64,000 nucleotides of DNA from an uncultured Actinomycetes bacterium (GTDB taxonomy: Bacteria > Actinomycetota > Acidimicrobiia > Acidimicrobiales > RAAP-2): assembly GCA_903924205.1 (NCBI GenBank), contig CAIYAP010000002.1:434001-498000 (forward strand). The letters are read 5' to 3'. Both the position numbers and the translations under genes were made by a program. How positions within the stretch are numbered: position 1 is the stretch's first letter; the number at the start of each line of letters is the position of its first letter. Below, in pieces: positions 43,058 through 51,184 of this stretch. A model generated the notes under the pieces. The model saw only the letters and a program-made list of their open reading frames with translations. It did no database searches and had not been told where the DNA came from.

Positions 43058-43666
43058 GTGGACGGTCGACAGGCAGCAGCTGAAATCATTCGATCGCTGC
43101 GGGAACGGCACCATCTCACCCAACGCGATCTTGCTCAACTGGCGGGTGTTCCGCAGCCCACCATTTCCTCAATCGAGTCCGGGAAACGAGAGCCATCACT
43201 GTCACTCCTTAGTTCCATCGTTGAGTCCGTGGGTGAGGCTCTCCGCATTGACGTTGTGCCAGCGACTCCCTTTTCCGGCGTCGCAACGTCTGACGCAATT
43301 CGCCACCTCATTCGCCGCAGTGAAACTGGAGACGCCGTGGACGATTCAATTTTGCGCCGCTTACTGAGTTTTCGTGATGTTATTCAGCAAGCGTCACCAG
43401 AAGAAGTCATCAACCTCATTACAAGTCCACCATCGTTGATTGGAGACGCCCGCTGGGATGCGTGTGTGGCGGCCGTCGTCGAAGAAGAATGCGCCCGACG
43501 GGACGTGGCGCCACCGCGATGGGTTAATGATGCACAGCGATTTGTCAAACCGTTCTGGTTCCTCTCGAAAATTCCCGCTCTTCATCAGTGGGAATTCGAG
43601 ACGGCGCCGACAGCTTTCATTCGCCATGGCGTCATCGCGGCCGCCGATGAACTGGCCAGCGTCTAA
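43058..43666 (+). CDS. XRE-family HTH protein, putative antitoxin
   Basis: The N-terminal 65 residues are a clear XRE helix-turn-helix domain (LRERHHLTQRDLAQLAGVPQ, then PTISSIESGKREPSLSLL). The remaining 135 residues form an unfamiliar helical domain ending ALHQWEFETAPTAFIRHGVI. The GTG start overlaps a -10 box and operator as described. The next gene, a nucleotidyltransferase-like protein, begins inside this stop codon, so the two are translated together. By analogy with HTH/nucleotidyltransferase toxin-antitoxin modules, this would be the antitoxin and repressor. That role is inferred from gene arrangement. Confidence 0.8.
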   Translation: MDGRQAAAEIIRSLRERHHLTQRDLAQLAGVPQPTISSIESGKREPSLSLLSSIVESVGEALRIDVVPATPFSGVATSDAIRHLIRRSETGDAVDDSILRRLLSFRDVIQQASPEEVINLITSPPSLIGDARWDACVAAVVEEECARRDVAPPRWVNDAQRFVKPFWFLSKIPALHQWEFETAPTAFIRHGVIAAADELASV

Positions 43667-44199
43667 TGAATAAGGGCGATCTCGTAGAGGCGCTCACGGA
43701 CCTCGGCCACCAGCTGGAGCAACGAGCGATTCGAGCTCGGCTCTACGTCGTGGGGGGAGTCGTGATGGTTCTCGCACACGATTCACGAGATGCCACCGCT
43801 GATGTCGATGGTGATTTTTATCCTCACGATGAAGTAATCGAAGTTGCCCGTGACGTAGCCCGTGATCGAGGATTACCAGCGGACTGGCTCAATGCTGCCG
43901 CTCGTGGATTCATTCCCGTTTTTAAATCACCCGAGTGGCGGCCGCTCTTCACCTTTGGAACGCTTGACGTTTTGGCCGCCGACGACCGCACCATGCTGGC
44001 AATGAAGATTCGTGCGAGCCGCGGTCGGCGAGACGAACCAGATATCGCCTTGCTATTAGAGCGTTGCGAGATCACCACCGTGGATGAGGCTTTCGACCTC
44101 TACGACGAATACTTTCCCGAAGATCCGGCGCCCGCACGCGCCCGCGTGATTATCGAATTCTTGCTGAGTGGGTCAAACGGCGCGTCAGCTGACGTGTAA
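43666..44199 (+). CDS. DUF6036-like nucleotidyltransferase, putative toxin
   Basis: The 177-residue protein has YVVGGVVMVLAHDSRDATADVDGDFYP near residue 30. That is a GG followed by a T-D-x-D arrangement of the minimal nucleotidyltransferase fold found in DUF6036, AbiEii and MenT-type proteins. A later stretch, LDVLAADDRTMLAMKIRASRGRRDEPDIALLLE, matches the second half of these proteins. It would transfer nucleotides to tRNA or protein targets. It overlaps the XRE gene by one base (TAATG). A toxin role is inferred from organisation and fold, not from known activity. Confidence 0.75.
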   Translation: MNKGDLVEALTDLGHQLEQRAIRARLYVVGGVVMVLAHDSRDATADVDGDFYPHDEVIEVARDVARDRGLPADWLNAAARGFIPVFKSPEWRPLFTFGTLDVLAADDRTMLAMKIRASRGRRDEPDIALLLERCEITTVDEAFDLYDEYFPEDPAPARARVIIEFLLSGSNGASADV

Positions 44200-44339
44200 A
44201 CGGGGCAAGGAAACCTTCGTGTTGGCCATACGAAACGGGGATGGCGCGCGACCGTGATATCGAGACGGAAAAATCCGCACCATCGCATTATCAGACGATT
44301 TCACGTCACCATTAATGGGATCCCGAGTACATCTCGTAG

Positions 44340-44412
44340 TGGAGACGAAGGGGTTCGAACCCTCGACCTCAGGCTTGCAAAGCCCGCGCTCTACCAACTG
44401 AGCTACATCCCC
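44340..44412 (-). tRNA. tRNA-Ala (anticodon UGC)
   Basis: On the minus strand, acceptor GGGGATG pairs with CGTCTCC including two wobbles. The anticodon loop TTTGCAA gives UGC. The T-arm holds GGTTCGAACC. CCA is not encoded (the sequence reads ACTA after the stem). A TAATCT -10-like box lies at 44422-44427. Confidence 0.95.
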
Positions 44413-44459
44413 GGCATTTAGAGATTACTACCCGTCACCCACCTCGTGGCTCGTCGGGT

Positions 44460-45104
44460 CTATTTGGCCAATGACCCTGCGGCGGCACTCACCGAGCCGA
44501 CACGTGGACGGCGATTCCCTCGAACCACGCCCACCACGATAAGAAAGTTCATCGCCACGATGGCGGCGGGAAAGAGCCACGCCGACAAGGTGAAGTGGTG
44601 AATGGCCAACATGGTCAACACGGCGCTAGAACCTCCCACGAGGTACGACACCCAAATTTCACTCTCGGGGTGACGCCATGACTTCCACAAGGTCGGTAAG
44701 CCTGCCACGACATCCGCGATCACTTCTGCCACCAGGGCAACCAAAGGGTGCGGGGTGAAGTACCAAATTCCTATTCCGATGAGGGCGATGATGCCGCACA
44801 ACGAATCCCACACGGTGATCTTCCAGACGCTCTCGGGCACAAAAAAAGACACGATCAAGATGATGAGGGGCATGACGCCATACATCAAGGTGGTGGCGGC
44901 CGGCGCACCCACGTGTTGCTGCATCTGGAGAAAGAAACTCAAGATCGGTGCCAGTGCCCACATCGACCAGGTCACACGATTTGGTTTGGTCTGGCCCTTC
45001 AGGGTCGCCCCGATGTACAGGAAGCCTCCAATGGTGGAGATGGCCGCAGCAATATAAGCAAACCAAGAAGGGAGCACGGGTAACAGTCTGCCGGTGTTTC
45101 TCAT
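44460..45104 (-). CDS. Seven-helix-like membrane protein of unknown function
   Basis: I choose the ATG at 45104 (MRNTGRLLPVLPSWFAYIAAAI) since earlier track residues are polar and overlap the divergent gene. The 214-residue product has about seven hydrophobic segments. A segment GATLKGQTKPNRVTWSMWALAP recalls the PQ-loop/SWEET fold, but the repeat is not convincing. It ends near tRNA-Ala on the same strand. Transport of a small solute is possible. Function is unknown. Confidence 0.65.
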   Translation of the reverse strand: MRNTGRLLPVLPSWFAYIAAAISTIGGFLYIGATLKGQTKPNRVTWSMWALAPILSFFLQMQQHVGAPAATTLMYGVMPLIILIVSFFVPESVWKITVWDSLCGIIALIGIGIWYFTPHPLVALVAEVIADVVAGLPTLWKSWRHPESEIWVSYLVGGSSAVLTMLAIHHFTLSAWLFPAAIVAMNFLIVVGVVRGNRRPRVGSVSAAAGSLAK

Positions 45105-45122
45105 GTCATCACGACACCCCGA

Positions 45123-45128
45123 TAACCT
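45123..45128 (+). promoter_or_regulatory. -10 box for the thioesterase gene
   Basis: TAACCT ends 7 nt before the ATG at 45136, supporting that start over the track start at 45094. Confidence 0.45.
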
Positions 45129-45135
45129 CGGCACC

Positions 45136-45930
45136 ATGGAAGCACGTGAATTTCTCGGAATTGAACAGGTTTCGGATACGCGTTTTCGCTTGGAGGTGAC
45201 CGAGAAAGTCATCACGCCCGGCCAATTTCTTTTTGGAGGATGTGCGCTAGGCGCAGGTTTGGTCGCCCTTGAAGAAGTCACCCACCGGCCCACTATCTGG
45301 GCCACCGCTCATTACCTCAGCTACGCCCCCACTGGCTCGATCGTCGAGATTGATGTCACCCCCGCGGTCGTGGGGGGGCATGTCACTCAGGCCCGGGCCA
45401 CGGCTCACATCGGTGACAAAGAAATTCTCACGATTAATGCGGCTCTCGGGACGGGAAGCCTGTCTTCCTCGACACCGTGGGTCACCATGCCGTCAGTGCC
45501 GACTCCGGACGACTGTCCGCCACGCCGGATTCCTCGCCAAATGGGTGAGTCGATATTCACCAATCTGGATACTCGCGTGGCATTAGGTCGCACCTTCGAC
45601 CAGCTCGACGGCACCCCCGGGTCTACGCAATCAGCCCTCTGGGTTCGACTGCCGGGTCAGCTCACGACGTCGGCCGCCACCTTGGCCATCTTTGGTGATT
45701 ACGTGTCAGGCGGAAATTCTGAACCCCTCGGTCTGAGAGTCATGGGTCGCAGCCTCGACAACACGATTCGCATCGCTCACCTTGCGCCCACCGAATGGGT
45801 GCTCGTCGATATCCAAATGCACGCCCTCGTCGGTGGTTTCGCCCAAGGCATCGGTTTTCTCTGGAGCCAAGACGGTCACCTTCTCGGAACAGCCTCACAA
45901 ACCATCGCAGCGAAGATCTGGGATCAGTAG
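45136..45930 (+). CDS. Acyl-CoA thioesterase-like double-hotdog protein
   Basis: The 264-residue protein starts at the ATG at 45136 (MEAREFLGIEQ). Two hotdog-like halves are visible: GQFLFGGCALGAGLVALEEVT with a long helix in the first, and a C-terminal VLVDIQMHALVGGFAQGIGFLW motif. Both match TesB/acyl-CoA thioesterase II-like proteins, which hydrolyse acyl-CoA to free acid and CoA. The conserved aspartate/threonine pattern is partly present (EWVLVDI). It stands alone upstream of tRNA-Ile. The acyl chain is unknown. Confidence 0.8.
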   Translation: MEAREFLGIEQVSDTRFRLEVTEKVITPGQFLFGGCALGAGLVALEEVTHRPTIWATAHYLSYAPTGSIVEIDVTPAVVGGHVTQARATAHIGDKEILTINAALGTGSLSSSTPWVTMPSVPTPDDCPPRRIPRQMGESIFTNLDTRVALGRTFDQLDGTPGSTQSALWVRLPGQLTTSAATLAIFGDYVSGGNSEPLGLRVMGRSLDNTIRIAHLAPTEWVLVDIQMHALVGGFAQGIGFLWSQDGHLLGTASQTIAAKIWDQ

Positions 45931-45975
45931 GGCTGATCGAGCCCGTCGCACCGTGGTGTAGAGTTGAGTTCCCTT

Positions 45976-46052
45976 GGGGCTATAGCTCAGTTGGTTAGAG
46001 CGCAGCACTGATAATGCTGAGGTCGTAAGTTCGACTCTTACTAGCCCCACCA
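45976..46052 (+). tRNA. tRNA-Ile (anticodon GAU)
   Basis: The acceptor is GGGGCTA/TAGCCCC. The anticodon loop CTGATAA gives GAU. The T-arm contains GTAAGTTCGACTCTTAC. The CCA is encoded. A TAGAGT -10-like box at 45959-45964 lies 11 nt upstream. Confidence 0.95.
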
Positions 46053-46054
46053 AT

Positions 46055-46076
46055 AGAAATCCTTTAGGGGATTTCT
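46055..46076 (+). terminator. Hairpin after tRNA-Ile
   Basis: AGAAATCC pairs perfectly with GGATTTCT (8 bp) around a TTTAGG loop, 3 nt after the tRNA. There is no strong T-run (CTATCTG follows). Confidence 0.55.
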
Positions 46077-46141
46077 CTATCTGATCTTGACCGCTGACGC
46101 GACGTTGAGTCAGTGTTCCCGAATTTTTTCGAGGTTGTTCA

Positions 46142-46147
46142 TACAAT
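46142..46147 (+). promoter_or_regulatory. -10 box for the aminotransferase gene
   Basis: TACAAT lies 23 nt before the ATG at 46171, which also has a GAGGTG Shine-Dalgarno, so this gene has a short conventional leader. Confidence 0.4.
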
Positions 46148-46170
46148 GAACTAACTCCATCGAGGTGACC

Positions 46171-47502
46171 ATGTCCGAGTTCCTGTCGTCCGTCGAACGC
46201 GAAAAGCGCTCGGTCTTTCACTCCTGGTCCGCCCAAGCGTCGATTAATCCCCTCATGGTCGCATCCGCCTACGACTCGACCGTTGTCGATGAAGACGGCA
46301 AGGAATACCTGGACTTCTCGAGTCAGTTGGTTAATACGAATATCGGTCATCAACGTGCTGAGGTGGTCGACGCCATTGTGAATCAGGCGCGAACCTTGAC
46401 CACGATTGCTCCGCAGCATGGCAATCGAGCGCGCTACGAAGCGGCGGAGAAGATCCTCGCCCACTCATTTTCCGGTGCCGACAAGGTGTTCTTTACCAAT
46501 GGCGGAACCGAAGCCGTGGAGCACGCCGTGCGCATGGCGCGTCTCGTCACCGGAAAACCCAAGGTGCTCGCGGCGTATCGCAGTTACCACGGTGCGACGG
46601 CAACCTCCATCAATCTCACCGGCGATCACCGTCGCTGGGCCGTGGATAGCGCCTCGGCCGGGGTGGTCCACTTCTTTGGACCCTTTCTTTACCGCAGCCA
46701 CTTTCACGCCACGACGGAAGCTGAAGAGTGCGAGCGTGCGCTGGCACACCTTGAACAAGTCATTTCTTTCGAAGGCCCCGCGACGATCGCCGCACTCATC
46801 TTGGAAAGCATTCCCGGCACGGCGGGGATCATGGTCCCCCCGCCGGGGTATCTGGCCGGCGTTCGTGCGCTGTGCACGAAGTACAACATCGTCTACATCG
46901 CCGATGAAGTGATGGCGGGTTTCGGCCGCGCCGGATCGTGGTTCGCTTATGACCAGTTCGATATTGCCCCTGATTTGGTGACCTTTGCCAAGGGTGTGAA
47001 CTCGGGTTATGTTCCCCTCGGTGGCGTCATCATCAACGAGACGATTTCTCACTTCTTTAACGACCGCGTCTATCCCGGTGGATTGACCTACTCCGGCCAT
47101 CCCTTGGCTTGCGCGGCGGCGGTGGCCACCATGACCTACATGGAAGAACATGACGTCCCGGGCCACGCGAAGCGCATAGGTGAGGAGATTTTGGGTCCCG
47201 GTCTAAGCGCGCTGCAGGACGCACACCCCGTGATTGGTGAGGTGCGCGGACGGGGAGTCTTCTTTGCCCTCGACCTCGTGTCGAACCGCGAGACCAAGGA
47301 GCCTCTCGCTCCCTATGGCGGGAGCTCACCGGCAATGGCCGAGCTCGGCGCGGCCTGTCGACGCGAAGGACTCCTTCCCTTCATGAACTATCACCGTCTG
47401 CACGTTGTGCCCCCCTGCACGGTGAGCGAGGTGGACGCTCGCGAGGGTCTCGCTCGTCTCGACCGCGCCCTGTCCGCTATCGACGGCCACTACCAGGGCT
47501 AA
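46171..47502 (+). CDS. Class III (omega) aminotransferase
   Basis: This is a 443-residue PLP enzyme. The catalytic lysine lies in VTFAKGVNSGYVPLGG (about residue 275), and the preceding VYIADEVMAGFGRAG is the hallmark of class III enzymes. The substrate-pocket region FTNGGTEAVEHAVRMARL is also typical. It exchanges amino groups between an omega-amine or amino acid and a keto acid. The closest resemblance I recall is to taurine/putrescine-pyruvate-type enzymes, but specificity is not certain. A pirin gene follows after 55 nt with its own -10 box. Confidence 0.92.
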   Translation: MSEFLSSVEREKRSVFHSWSAQASINPLMVASAYDSTVVDEDGKEYLDFSSQLVNTNIGHQRAEVVDAIVNQARTLTTIAPQHGNRARYEAAEKILAHSFSGADKVFFTNGGTEAVEHAVRMARLVTGKPKVLAAYRSYHGATATSINLTGDHRRWAVDSASAGVVHFFGPFLYRSHFHATTEAEECERALAHLEQVISFEGPATIAALILESIPGTAGIMVPPPGYLAGVRALCTKYNIVYIADEVMAGFGRAGSWFAYDQFDIAPDLVTFAKGVNSGYVPLGGVIINETISHFFNDRVYPGGLTYSGHPLACAAAVATMTYMEEHDVPGHAKRIGEEILGPGLSALQDAHPVIGEVRGRGVFFALDLVSNRETKEPLAPYGGSSPAMAELGAACRREGLLPFMNYHRLHVVPPCTVSEVDAREGLARLDRALSAIDGHYQG

Positions 47503-47545
47503 TTCGATTCACTCTCCTACTTAGTGAAAATTCATCTATTGCCCA

Positions 47546-47551
47546 TAGTGT
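47546..47551 (+). promoter_or_regulatory. -10 box for the pirin gene
   Basis: TAGTGT ends 6 nt before the ATG at 47558. Confidence 0.5.
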
Positions 47552-47557
47552 GGGTGC

Positions 47558-48514
47558 ATGCCCGCCATCACCCCCGCTAACCCGCTCGACCTCGAGGTCA
47601 TCGACACTCCCGCCGCTAGTGCACGGCCGCGTCGCGTCACCCGCATCACCACCGCGCCACAGGGAACGGAGGGGGAAGGCTTTCCCGTCCGACGCGCATT
47701 CTTTGGCATCGAGATGGATGATCTCGACCCCTTTATTCACATGGATCAAATGGGTGAAGTCGACTACGGCCCGGGTGAACCCAAGGGCACGCCGTGGCAT
47801 CCCCACCGCGGCTTTGAAACCGTCACCTACATGATGGAGGGCACATTTCTGCACCAAGACTCCATTGGTGGCGGCGGCGTTATTGAAAACGGGGCGACCC
47901 AATGGATGACTGCCGGCGCGGGCATCTTGCACATCGAGCGACCGCCAGACGCGCTGATTGACTCTGGTGGCCTCTTCCACGGTATTCAGCTCTGGGTGAA
48001 CTTACCTAGTCGTCTCAAGATGACCGCCCCGCGCTATCAAGACATCGGTGCGGAGGGAATCACTCTTCGTCGAAACGAGCAGGGCGACGCCATTGTGCGC
48101 GTTATTGCCGGTGACGTGGCTGGCGCGTCGGGCCCCGGTGTCACGCACACCCCCATCGCCCTCGCGCACGTCACGATCATGCCGGGTGGTGCCATCGCCC
48201 TGCCGTGGCCGGCGCAATACAACGCCCTGACCTACGTGTTGGCCGGCGACGGATTCGTCGGTGTCGACCGAGAGGCCATTCATACCGGACAAATGGCGGT
48301 GCACAAAGACGGTGATCTTCTCATCATTGCGGCCGCCGACACACAGGACTCGCGCACCGAGGCGCTCGAAGTGCTCATTTTGGGTGGCGAGAGAATTGGT
48401 GAGCCTGTCGCGGCCTACGGTCCTTTCGTGATGAACACGCGCGCCGAGTTAGTCCAAGCCTTTGAGGACTACCAGGCCGGTCGACTGGGCCAAATCCCCG
48501 CCGACCACATTTAG
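47558..48514 (+). CDS. Pirin-family bicupin protein
   Basis: This 318-residue protein has two cupin halves. The first contains PWHPHRGFETVTYMMEG and, farther on, an MTAGAGILHIERPP-type segment, the metal-binding core of pirins. The second is the usual pirin C-terminal domain with the NALTYVLAGDG stretch. Pirins bind iron and act as quercetinase-like dioxygenases or transcription cofactors. It is transcribed alone and convergent with the PaaI-like gene. The specific role here is unknown. Confidence 0.92.
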   Translation: MPAITPANPLDLEVIDTPAASARPRRVTRITTAPQGTEGEGFPVRRAFFGIEMDDLDPFIHMDQMGEVDYGPGEPKGTPWHPHRGFETVTYMMEGTFLHQDSIGGGGVIENGATQWMTAGAGILHIERPPDALIDSGGLFHGIQLWVNLPSRLKMTAPRYQDIGAEGITLRRNEQGDAIVRVIAGDVAGASGPGVTHTPIALAHVTIMPGGAIALPWPAQYNALTYVLAGDGFVGVDREAIHTGQMAVHKDGDLLIIAAADTQDSRTEALEVLILGGERIGEPVAAYGPFVMNTRAELVQAFEDYQAGRLGQIPADHI

Positions 48515-48518
48515 AGCC

Positions 48519-48962
48519 TTACTGCTCGCTCTCGCGGTGTAACAAGAAGGTGCCCGTGGCGCGGGAAATCATTTTCCCATTCTCATCGGTAATGACGGCC
48601 TCGCCGTACGCCACCTGTTTGCCGGCGCGCACCACGTCGCCACGGAGGCGATAGGCCCCACCCAAGGTGGCCGGTCGCATGAGTTCGGTCTTCATTTCGA
48701 TCGTCGCGCGAGTTCGGTCCTTCCCCGTCATGGCGGCGTTGATCGCGAAGTTCATGAGGGCGTCGAGAAGGACGGAGTGAACACCGGCCTGCACGCCCTG
48801 GTGGGGGTTACACGCCAATTCGGTAGGGGTGAAGGTGCCTTCGGCCCAGCCGAGATCCTCGCCGTCGACGCCGTAGGCGGTGATGGCGGCACCGACCGCG
48901 GAAATGATGGGCATTCCGCCGTCGCCGAGCCAGCGATCCATGTTTTTAAATCCGTCACTCAC
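48519..48962 (-). CDS. PaaI-type hotdog thioesterase
   Basis: I use the GTG at 48962 (VSDGFKNMDRWLG), which lies 7 nt after TAGCGT. The track start at 49328 is far upstream and antisense to the thiolase. The 147-residue protein has the PaaI layout, with NPHQGVQAGVHSVLLDALMN (about residue 52) in place of the HxGxxxxxxD/E catalytic segment, then KTELMRPATLGG. It probably hydrolyses small acyl-CoAs. The divergent thiolase gene shares the promoter region, linking both to acyl-CoA turnover. Confidence 0.85.
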   Translation of the reverse strand: MSDGFKNMDRWLGDGGMPIISAVGAAITAYGVDGEDLGWAEGTFTPTELACNPHQGVQAGVHSVLLDALMNFAINAAMTGKDRTRATIEMKTELMRPATLGGAYRLRGDVVRAGKQVAYGEAVITDENGKMISRATGTFLLHRESEQ

Positions 48963-48969
48963 GAGGCGA

Positions 48970-48975
48970 ACGCTA
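48970..48975 (-). promoter_or_regulatory. -10 box for the PaaI-type gene
   Basis: TAGCGT on the minus strand ends 7 nt before the GTG at 48962. Confidence 0.5.
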
Positions 48976-49003
48976 GTCCGACCAGTGACCGTGAGTCTCG
49001 GTC

Positions 49004-49009
49004 TAGGCT
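49004..49009 (+). promoter_or_regulatory. -10 box for the thiolase gene
   Basis: TAGGCT lies 28 nt before the ATG at 49038, leaving a short leader that contains an AAAGGA ribosome-binding site. The thiolase is therefore not leaderless, unlike its divergent neighbour. Confidence 0.5.
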
Positions 49010-49037
49010 CAGAATCAGTCACATCGAAAGGACTTAT

Positions 49038-50216
49038 ATGCCGACCGCCGTCATCGTTGACGCCGTGCGCACCCCTGGTGGTAAGCGCGGTGGAAAGCTC
49101 CGTAACTGGCACCCCGTTGATCTCGCTGCCGAGGCCCTCAAGGCCATCGCCGAGCGAAACAACCTCGACCCCGCCCTCGTGGAGGACGTGATTATGGGCT
49201 GCGTGAGCCAAGTGGGCGCGCAGGCCTTCAATGTCGGCCGCAGCGCCGTACTCGCAGCGGGATGGCCCGAGTCCGTGCCCGCCACCACCATCGACCGCCA
49301 GTGTGGTTCGAGCCAGCAGGCTCTGCACTTCGCCGCGCAGGGCGTGATGGCTGGCGCTTATGACATCGTCATCGCCGCCGGCGTTGAAGTCATGTCTACC
49401 GTCGCCATGGGTAGTTCGATCGGCAAAGACTCAGGCTTCCCCTTCGGCGCCACCGTCTTTGCCCGCTACGAGGACAAGGGTGGTCTCAAGGGCCAGGGCA
49501 TTGGTGCCGAGATGATCGCCGACCAGTGGGACATCAGCCGCACCGACCTCGACGCCTTCAGCGCCGAGAGCCACCGCCGCGCCGCGCAGGCCACGGCTGA
49601 GGGCCGCTTCGAGAACGAAATCATTCCCATTCGCATCAAGGACGACGAGGGCAACCTCACCGACGACATTATGACGGCCGACGAAGGTATCCGTGAGGGT
49701 TCCTCCGTCGAGAGTTTGTCCAAGTTGAAGCCGGCGTTCAAGGAAGAGGGCAAGGTCACGGCGGGAAATAGCTCACAGATCACCGACGGTGCGTCGGCGG
49801 TACTCATCATGAGCGAAGAAACCGCGAACAAGCTCGGTTTCAAGATCCGCGCCAAGTTCCACAGCTTCGCCCTCGCCGGCGTTGACCCGGTCACGATGTT
49901 GACGGGTCCCATCCCGGCCACGAAGAAGATTCTGGAGAAGTCCGGCCTTAGCATGGACGACATCGACCTCGTCGAGATTAACGAGGCCTTTGCCTCGGTG
50001 CCGCTCGCGTGGGAGAAGGAACTCAACGCGGACATGTCGAAGGTCAATGTCAATGGTGGCGCCATTGCTCTCGGACACCCCCTGGGTGCGTCGGGCACAA
50101 AGTTGTGTGCCACCTTGTTGAACGAACTCGAGCGCACCGACGGTCGTTATGGCCTGCTCACAATGTGCGAAGGCGGTGGCCTCGCCAACGCCACCATTAT
50201 TGAGCGCGTTAAGTAA
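49038..50216 (+). CDS. Acetyl-CoA acetyltransferase / 3-ketoacyl-CoA thiolase
   Basis: This is a 392-residue thiolase starting at the ATG at 49038 (MPTAVIVDAVRTPGGKRGG). The nucleophilic cysteine is in TTIDRQCGSSQQALHF (about residue 89). The catalytic histidine is in GGAIALGHPLGASGTK and the second cysteine in TMCEGGGLANA near the end. It either condenses two acetyl-CoA or cleaves 3-ketoacyl-CoA in beta-oxidation. No other beta-oxidation gene is adjacent except the divergent thioesterase. A strong bidirectional terminator follows. Confidence 0.94.
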   Translation: MPTAVIVDAVRTPGGKRGGKLRNWHPVDLAAEALKAIAERNNLDPALVEDVIMGCVSQVGAQAFNVGRSAVLAAGWPESVPATTIDRQCGSSQQALHFAAQGVMAGAYDIVIAAGVEVMSTVAMGSSIGKDSGFPFGATVFARYEDKGGLKGQGIGAEMIADQWDISRTDLDAFSAESHRRAAQATAEGRFENEIIPIRIKDDEGNLTDDIMTADEGIREGSSVESLSKLKPAFKEEGKVTAGNSSQITDGASAVLIMSEETANKLGFKIRAKFHSFALAGVDPVTMLTGPIPATKKILEKSGLSMDDIDLVEINEAFASVPLAWEKELNADMSKVNVNGGAIALGHPLGASGTKLCATLLNELERTDGRYGLLTMCEGGGLANATIIERVK

Positions 50217-50231
50217 TAAGTTCCACAAACG

Positions 50232-50264
50232 AAAACTCCCCGGGGCAGCGCCCCGGGGAGTTTT
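50232..50264. terminator. Bidirectional terminator between thiolase and crgA
   Basis: A perfect 15-bp stem (AAAACTCCCCGGGGC / GCCCCGGGGAGTTTT) with an AGC loop is followed by CTTTT on the plus side, and the AAAA arm supplies U's in the other direction. It separates two convergent genes. Confidence 0.88.
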
Positions 50265-50277
50265 CTTTTGAGGAGAA

Positions 50278-50574
50278 CTATTTATATCGAGTGGCGCCGG
50301 CGAATCCCGTCATGATGAACAGCAAACCCACCAAGAGGTACCACGGTGAAGCGGCACCCGGTAGAGCCTGGAAGTAGTTCAGCATGATGACGAGGGCACC
50401 GATGATCATGGCGGTCAAAATCGCGAAGCCGAACCAGCGCGGGCTGGACTCGTGCGCCTTGGTTGCCGACTCCGGCGTGACGGTAATGCGACCGCTCGCC
50501 ACGGGGTCGGTGTACTTGCCAACACGCGACGACTTACCAGGTTGTGAAACTCGACCAGGACCACGCTTTGCCAT
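50278..50574 (-). CDS. crgA: Cell division protein CrgA
   Basis: The ATG at 50574 (MAKRGPGRVSQPGKSS) lies 6 nt after TATCAT, and the 98-residue product has two C-terminal helices (RWFGFAILTAMIIGALVIML and WYLLVGLLFIMTGFAGAT) after a basic N-terminus. This is the CrgA layout. In actinobacteria CrgA helps place or restrain the septum, interacting with FtsZ-ring and FtsI-type proteins. It lies divergent to trpG and next to the pknB-pbpA-pstP block, the conserved neighbourhood. The track start at 50634 is antisense to trpG. Confidence 0.92.
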   Translation of the reverse strand: MAKRGPGRVSQPGKSSRVGKYTDPVASGRITVTPESATKAHESSPRWFGFAILTAMIIGALVIMLNYFQALPGAASPWYLLVGLLFIMTGFAGATRYK

Positions 50575-50580
50575 GGGGCG

Positions 50581-50610
50581 ATGATACCCCTCGCCGACGC
50601 ACGGTAGTGT
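50581..50610. promoter_or_regulatory. Divergent -10 boxes of crgA and trpG
   Basis: TATCAT on the minus strand (50581-50586) ends 6 nt before the crgA ATG. TAGTGT on the plus strand (50605-50610) ends 7 nt before the trpG GTG. Both would yield leaderless mRNAs. Confidence 0.5.
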
Positions 50611-50617
50611 CCGCATC

Positions 50618-51184
50618 GTGGACGTTCTCGTCATTGATAATTACGATTCCTTTACGTACAACATCGTGCAGGAGATTGGCGTTCTCGGTGCCGAGGTAGA
50701 TGTTGTTCGTCATGACGCCGTCACACTGGATGACATTGCCCGCTTCGCCCCTCGCGCCATCATCTTGTCGCCGGGGCCGGGTCGTCCCGAAGACGCGGGT
50801 ATTACCTGCGACGTCATCACTCGCTTTGGTCCCACCATTCCCATCTTTGGCGTCTGCCTCGGCCTTCAAGCCATTGGTCACGTTTTTGGGGGATCTATCG
50901 TGGGTGCTCCCCACATCATGCACGGCAAGGTGAGCCCGATTACCCACCAGGGACTCGGGGTGTTTGCGGGACTACCCTCGCCGATTACGGCGACGAGGTA
51001 TCACTCTCTGGTGATTGACCCCGCGACCATGCCGGACTGTTTGGAAGTCACCGCCGAAGTGGACGGTGTCGTGATGGGTGTGCGTCACCGTGAGTGGCCG
51101 CTGGAAGGGGTGCAGTTTCACCCCGAGTCGGTCCTAACACCCGATGGCCCCGCGATGTGGGCCACTTTTCTCGCGCGTCGCTAA
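50618..51184 (+). CDS. trpG: Anthranilate/aminodeoxychorismate synthase glutamine amidotransferase
   Basis: This is a 188-residue class I amidotransferase with [15 protein letters not shown] at the N-terminus. The catalytic cysteine is in [16 protein letters not shown] (about residue 80) and the histidine-glutamate pair in [11 protein letters not shown] (about residue 168). It supplies ammonia from glutamine for anthranilate or p-aminobenzoate synthesis, so trpG and pabA are both possible names. Its presence beside crgA and pknB is the usual actinobacterial arrangement. The stop overlaps the pknB stop. Confidence 0.92.
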   Translation: MDVLVIDNYDSFTYNIVQEIGVLGAEVDVVRHDAVTLDDIARFAPRAIILSPGPGRPEDAGITCDVITRFGPTIPIFGVCLGLQAIGHVFGGSIVGAPHIMHGKVSPITHQGLGVFAGLPSPITATRYHSLVIDPATMPDCLEVTAEVDGVVMGVRHREWPLEGVQFHPESVLTPDGPAMWATFLARR

